This document shows, one piece after another, positions 60,776 to 64,000 of a stretch of 64,000 bases of DNA. Each line of letters begins with the position of its first letter. Within the stretch, counting starts at the first letter, position 1. Source of the DNA: Enterococcus faecalis_A (GTDB taxonomy: Bacteria > Bacillota > Bacilli > Lactobacillales > Enterococcaceae); NCBI GenBank assembly GCA_051295955.1, contig JBPDWA010000002.1, forward strand, positions 124,001 through 188,000, read 5' to 3'. The notes under the pieces are model-generated. The model was not told the origin of the DNA. It ran no database searches and worked only from the letters and a program-made list of their open reading frames with translations. The translations under genes were made by a program, and so were the position numbers.

Positions 60776-62704
60776 ATGAATCAAGATATCATTACGAAAT
60801 TACAATTTGATCAAATAATAGCAGAAGTACAAAAACGTGCACTTGGTGAATATAGCCGCAAAAAAATCGGACATCTTAAAGTTTCCTCACATTTAACAAC
60901 AGTCAAAGATCGGCAACAGGAAACGCAAGAAGCCCGGCTGATTATTGATAGCGGACAACATGTGCCTTTTATGGGGCTCACACAAATCCAAAGGCTACTG
61001 CAAGAAATACAAAAAGGGCAGTTGTTAATGCCTAGAGAGTTAATAGAAGTAGCTGACTTTCTGCGGAGCCATCGCCTTATTCGAAATTTTTTCGAAAAAA
61101 ACCAATACCAGACGCCTTTGCTGTATGCTTACAGTAAAAACTTGGTTGATTTTTTAGAAATTGAAAGAGCCATTTATGAAAAAGTTCAAGGGCAACAACT
61201 TGCTGACGATGCGTCCAAAAATCTACGCAAAGTTCGGAAACAGCTGCGAGAAATTGAGAAAGAAATTGAAGCAAAACTATTGAAATTTATCCGTCATCCC
61301 CAGAATAAATCTCTAATCCAGGAAGCATTGATTGTAAAAAAGGGCGAATATTTTACAATCCCTATTAAGGCAAGCTATAAAACTAAAGTGTCTGGCACTA
61401 TTATTGAGCAATCAGGAAAAGGGCAAACGGTTTTTATAGAACCAAGCGGCGTGGCCAAATTAAACCAGCAAATGGTTTTACTAAAAGCACAAGAAGTTGC
61501 AGAAGAATATCAAATTTTAGCTGAACTGTCAGGGCTAGTCAGTGAACAAGAAGCAGCTATATTACATGGATTGGAAACCATTACGACATTTGACATAATT
61601 TTTGCTCGTGGCAAATATAGTCGAGAATTAAATGGGATCACGCCATCAGTGAATAAAGAAGAGCGGATAACTATAAAAAAAGGCCGTCATCCTTTTTTAC
61701 CGCAGGATGCAGTGCCGTTGGATTTTAACTTAGGCAGAACTTACCGCGGGTTAGTGATTACAGGAGCTAATGCGGGAGGCAAAACGCTAGTGCTAAAAAC
61801 TGTTGGCTTACTAACTTTAATGACGATGTTCGGGTTACAAATTCCGGCAGCTGTCGGTACAGACATCGCAGTAGTTGATCAATTGTTTGTGGATATTGGT
61901 GATCAACAAAATCTTGAAAATGCGCTAAGTACTTTTTCTGGTCATATGCGCAATATCAGTGAAATCTTGTCCAAAATTAAACGCCATACCATCGTATTAT
62001 TCGATGAAATCGGTAGTGGAACTGAGCCTAACGAAGGTGCCGCCTTGGCGATTGCAATTATGGAAGCTTGTTATCAAAAAGGTGCTCTAATCGTAGCTAC
62101 TACCCATTATGGAGAAATTAAACGCTTTGCTCAAGTACACGAAGACTTTGTCCCGGCTGCTATGACTTTTGATCCAGATACTTTAGCGCCACGCTTTCAT
62201 TTGCAAGTAGGCGAAGTTGGTGAAAGTCAAGCTCTTTGGCTTGCCAAAAAAATGGCCTTGCCAGATTCAGTGTTGCAACAAGCGGCAAACTACATTCAAG
62301 AAAAAGCTTATACTACCGCAAAAGTGGCCTTTAAAAAAGTGGAATCAGTGCCAAACACGCCAAGCTTGCTAACTTTAGCTGATCGTTATCATAAAGGCGA
62401 TCGGGTACACGTAACAGCAACCAAAGAAAATGCACTGGTATTTGCTGATCAGGGAGGTGCTACCGTACAAGTGTTTATCAAAGGGGATATAAAAGAAGTG
62501 CTGAGAAAACGACTATCGTTAACAACCGCGGCTGTCGATTTATACCCAGAAAATTATGACTTGGATAGCTTATTCATTGATTTTCAAACTAGAAAAGAAA
62601 AACACGATATTGAACGAGGTTCTAAAAAAGCCCAACGACGACTAAAACAAGCAGCAAAAAAAAGAGCACAGCAGCTCAACAATCAAGAAAGTCAGCAGGA
62701 TTAG
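60776..62704 (+). CDS. MutS2-like ATPase without Smr domain
   Basis: A 642-aa MutS-family protein. The core/clamp region is followed by the ATPase (Walker A GANAGGKT near residue 330, DEIGSGTEPNEGAAL Walker B/D-loop, ATTHYGEIK). Next is a KOW-like segment (YHKGDRVHVTATKENALVF) and a short basic tail. Full MutS2 is about 780 aa and ends in a Smr nuclease domain, which is absent. MutS2 proteins have been linked to ribosome-collision rescue and to recombination control; which applies here is unknown. ATG 60776 follows AAAGGAAAAG; GTG 60740 lies in the leader stem. Expression is probably attenuated. Confidence 0.85.
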   Translation: MNQDIITKLQFDQIIAEVQKRALGEYSRKKIGHLKVSSHLTTVKDRQQETQEARLIIDSGQHVPFMGLTQIQRLLQEIQKGQLLMPRELIEVADFLRSHRLIRNFFEKNQYQTPLLYAYSKNLVDFLEIERAIYEKVQGQQLADDASKNLRKVRKQLREIEKEIEAKLLKFIRHPQNKSLIQEALIVKKGEYFTIPIKASYKTKVSGTIIEQSGKGQTVFIEPSGVAKLNQQMVLLKAQEVAEEYQILAELSGLVSEQEAAILHGLETITTFDIIFARGKYSRELNGITPSVNKEERITIKKGRHPFLPQDAVPLDFNLGRTYRGLVITGANAGGKTLVLKTVGLLTLMTMFGLQIPAAVGTDIAVVDQLFVDIGDQQNLENALSTFSGHMRNISEILSKIKRHTIVLFDEIGSGTEPNEGAALAIAIMEACYQKGALIVATTHYGEIKRFAQVHEDFVPAAMTFDPDTLAPRFHLQVGEVGESQALWLAKKMALPDSVLQQAANYIQEKAYTTAKVAFKKVESVPNTPSLLTLADRYHKGDRVHVTATKENALVFADQGGATVQVFIKGDIKEVLRKRLSLTTAAVDLYPENYDLDSLFIDFQTRKEKHDIERGSKKAQRRLKQAAKKRAQQLNNQESQQD

Positions 62705-62766
62705 CGAAAGTTATTAAAACTGCTTTTTAACAAATAACCAGTAACTGTAATTTATTAAAACAAAAA

Positions 62767-62810
62767 AGTGACTGGGACAAAACTAACACATAGCTTTCGT
62801 CCCAGCCACT
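62767..62810. terminator. Hairpin terminator AGTGACTGGGAC / GTCCCAGCCACT
   Basis: A 12-bp stem with one mismatch around a 20-nt loop, about 60 bp after the MutS2-like gene. The AGTGGCTGGGAC arm also occurs in diverged form at the end of the prfC repeat array (about 2015), so this hairpin belongs to the repeat family. Confidence 0.75.
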
Positions 62811-62820
62811 ACTTATGAAT

Positions 62821-63060
62821 AAATAGCTGCCAACGTTAGGTTCTTCGGCAACTTTTTAAAAACTCCTCATTAATAAAAAATAGCTTGGGTATCATTGCCT
62901 CCAATTTCATGAACCTTGCCAATTGTTGGCTCAACCTCTATAAAACAGTGAACAGTAGTCAGGTTCTTCGGCGATTCTACAAAATCCACACAATAGAAAC
63001 AGTCTATTGTGTGGATTTTTTTCATTTGTTTGAGCCTTACCAACTAATGGTTCAACCTCT
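62821..63060 (-). repeat. 3'-UTR repeat array downstream of clpP
   Basis: Read on the clpP strand: module A (63060-63022, AGAGGTTGAACCATTAGTTGG...), a perfect hairpin, module B (about 62976-62954, GCCGAAGAACCTGACTACT), a second module A (62939-62895, AGAGGTTGAGCCAACAATTGG...), a second module B (62851-62830, GCCGAAGAACCTAACG), then the terminator arm. The order A-hairpin-B-A-B matches that after prfC. It starts directly at the clpP stop. Confidence 0.85.
62981..63019. terminator. Perfect 16-bp hairpin in the clpP 3' repeat
   Basis: AAAATCCACACAATAG pairs perfectly with CTATTGTGTGGATTTT around a 7-nt loop. It probably terminates or stabilises the clpP mRNA. Confidence 0.75.
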
Positions 63061-63654
63061 CTAATTTAATGCACTACTATTTGTCATAACTTCATCAATT
63101 AAGCCATATTCTTTTGCCTGTTCAGCAGTCATGAAGTTATCGCGGTCGGTATCACGTTCAATCACTTCAATTGGTTGTCCTGTCCGTTCCGCTAAAATTT
63201 TATTCAAACGTTCCCGCGTATCTAAAATATGTTTGGCTGCGATTTCGATTTCGGTTGCTTGCCCTTGAGCTCCCCCTAATGGTTGGTGAATCATAATTTC
63301 AGCATTTGGTAGAGCAAAGCGTTTGCCTTTTTGACCAGCAGTTAGCAAGAAGCTGCCCATAGAAGCTGCCATACCTAATACAATCGTTTGGACGTCGGCT
63401 TTAACGAAGTTCATTGTATCGAAAATAGCAAGTCCGGCAGAAACGCTACCGCCTGGCGAATTGATATACAAATAGATATCTTTTTCAGAATCTTGTGCAT
63501 CTAAAAACAAAAGTTGAGCGATTACTGAATTAGCTACATTGTCATCAATAGGACCACTTAACATAATGATACGGTCTTTTAATAAGCGTGAGTAAATGTC
63601 GTAAGCTCTTTCGCCACGAGATGATTGTTCAATGACTGTTGGAATTAAATTCAT
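63061..63654 (-). CDS. clpP: ATP-dependent Clp protease proteolytic subunit
   Basis: The 197-aa serine peptidase forms the tetradecameric chamber served by ClpE, ClpC and ClpX. The catalytic triad Ser98 (GMAASMG), His123 (MIHQPLGG) and Asp172 (RDTDRDN) is at canonical positions. The ATG follows GGAGGATAT. The promoter carries a CtsR box like that of clpE, so both belong to one heat-shock regulon. The mRNA ends in the repeat array. Confidence 0.97.
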   Translation of the reverse strand: MNLIPTVIEQSSRGERAYDIYSRLLKDRIIMLSGPIDDNVANSVIAQLLFLDAQDSEKDIYLYINSPGGSVSAGLAIFDTMNFVKADVQTIVLGMAASMGSFLLTAGQKGKRFALPNAEIMIHQPLGGAQGQATEIEIAAKHILDTRERLNKILAERTGQPIEVIERDTDRDNFMTAEQAKEYGLIDEVMTNSSALN

Positions 63655-63727
63655 AACTACATATCCTCCTATATAAAGAAACTTTCTAAATCATTCTATC
63701 ACAAACTATTCTTGAATGCTTAAGAAA

Positions 63728-63757
63728 AGTATACTCGTTTGGTCAATAAAGGTCAAG
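63728..63757 (-). promoter_or_regulatory. clpP promoter with CtsR operator
   Basis: On the minus strand TTGACC (63751-63756) and TATACT (63728-63733) are 17 bp apart. The CtsR box GGTCAATAAAGGTCAAG (plus strand, 63741-63757) overlaps the -35 and the spacer. Confidence 0.88.
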
Positions 63758-63808
63758 ATAACTGCCCCAAATTTTGTTAGTTATTTCTATCTGTTTTATT
63801 TAGGATTA

Positions 63809-63817
63809 TGTTATACT
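63809..63817 (+). promoter_or_regulatory. Extended -10 promoter of the last gene
   Basis: TGTTATACT is an extended -10, 35 bp before the start codon. Confidence 0.6.
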
Positions 63818-63851
63818 GAAACTATCAATTTTTATGAATGAGGGGAAATAT

Positions 63852-64000
63852 ATGGTTGTTTTTATTGCTGGAATGGCTGGAGTCGTAGTGGGTGCACTTA
63901 TCGTGACCGTTTGTGCGGCTCTCAATGTTTCTTACAAAGAACGTAAGGCAATCCGCTATCGTGAATTAGAACAAATTGTCAAAGAAATCGAAACACTGAA
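63852..64000 (+). CDS. Small membrane-anchored protein, partial at window end
   Basis: The first 49 codons are present. They encode one N-terminal transmembrane helix (FIAGMAGVVVGALIVTVCAA) followed by a charged helical segment (YKERKAIRYRELEQIVKEIE). GAGGGG lies seven bases before the ATG. Divergent from clpP. Family not recognised; the rest lies beyond the window. Confidence 0.7.
   Translation, partial: MVVFIAGMAGVVVGALIVTVCAALNVSYKERKAIRYRELEQIVKEIETL

Noticed and set aside
1..64000. tRNA, rRNA, replication origin or intact prophage
   Set aside because: No tRNA cloverleaf, rRNA segment, DnaA-box cluster or phage structural module was noticed; detection by eye could miss an isolated tRNA.

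Overview
The window looks like chromosome from an Enterococcus or a close relative (low-GC Lactobacillales). The evidence is A/T-rich base composition, strong AAGGAGG-type ribosome binding sites, CtsR boxes at clpE and clpP, a fused GlnP with two binding domains, and a gene order that recalls the E. faecalis chromosome: prfC, clpE, ptsHI, tig, fruRKA, pcrA-ligA-gatCAB, rlmD, glnPQ, uvrBA, rapZ-yvcK-whiA, clpP. Genus is inference; no rRNA or tRNA gene was seen.

Layout. 1-5.5 kb: prfC, a repeat-bearing 3' region, a DUF1827 gene and heat-shock clpE. 5.5-12 kb: PTS core genes ptsH-ptsI, a decayed locus, tig and an unrecognised 445-aa protein. 12-17.4 kb: fruR-fruK-fruA (minus strand) and a cytoplasmic alpha-amylase. 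17.4-24.9 kb is the accessory region: remnants of a RelE/ParE-like toxin and of an IS6-family transposase with its terminal repeat, an ECF S component, a resolvase broken by one stop codon, a holin-like type I toxin gene, a 10-bp-phased TACA array, and an LXG polymorphic toxin locus with one complete toxin, immunity genes and recombined orphan cassettes. 24.8-37 kb: ClC transporter, pcrA, ligA, gatCAB, dgkB and rlmD. 37-44 kb: pnuC with a deoxynucleoside kinase, a non-coding stretch with two copies of a structured RNA, a zinc-ribbon membrane protein, DUF1149, a cystine symporter, a VOC protein and trhO. 44-53.4 kb: glnQ-glnP (minus), uvrB with an SOS box, uvrA behind a 65-bp tandem duplication, and a membrane-anchored unknown. 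53.5-56.4 kb: rapZ-yvcK-whiA. 56.5-64 kb: a dead BspA-like surface gene, a DsbA-like protein, a repeat-rich sortase-anchored protein, a MutS2-like ATPase behind an attenuator-like leader, clpP, and the start of a small membrane protein.

Three things stand out. (1) The leader of the MutS2-like gene has a consensus promoter, a six-codon upstream ORF, three mutually exclusive pairing segments and two possible terminators, so expression may be coupled to translation. (2) Two RNA elements at 38.8 and 39.2 kb share a 12-nt and a 13-nt block at identical 34-nt spacing while their terminator stems differ by compensatory changes. (3) The LXG locus preserves a recombination junction where an immunity gene was cut by incoming toxin-linker sequence. 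A modular 3'-UTR repeat family is also shared by prfC and clpP.
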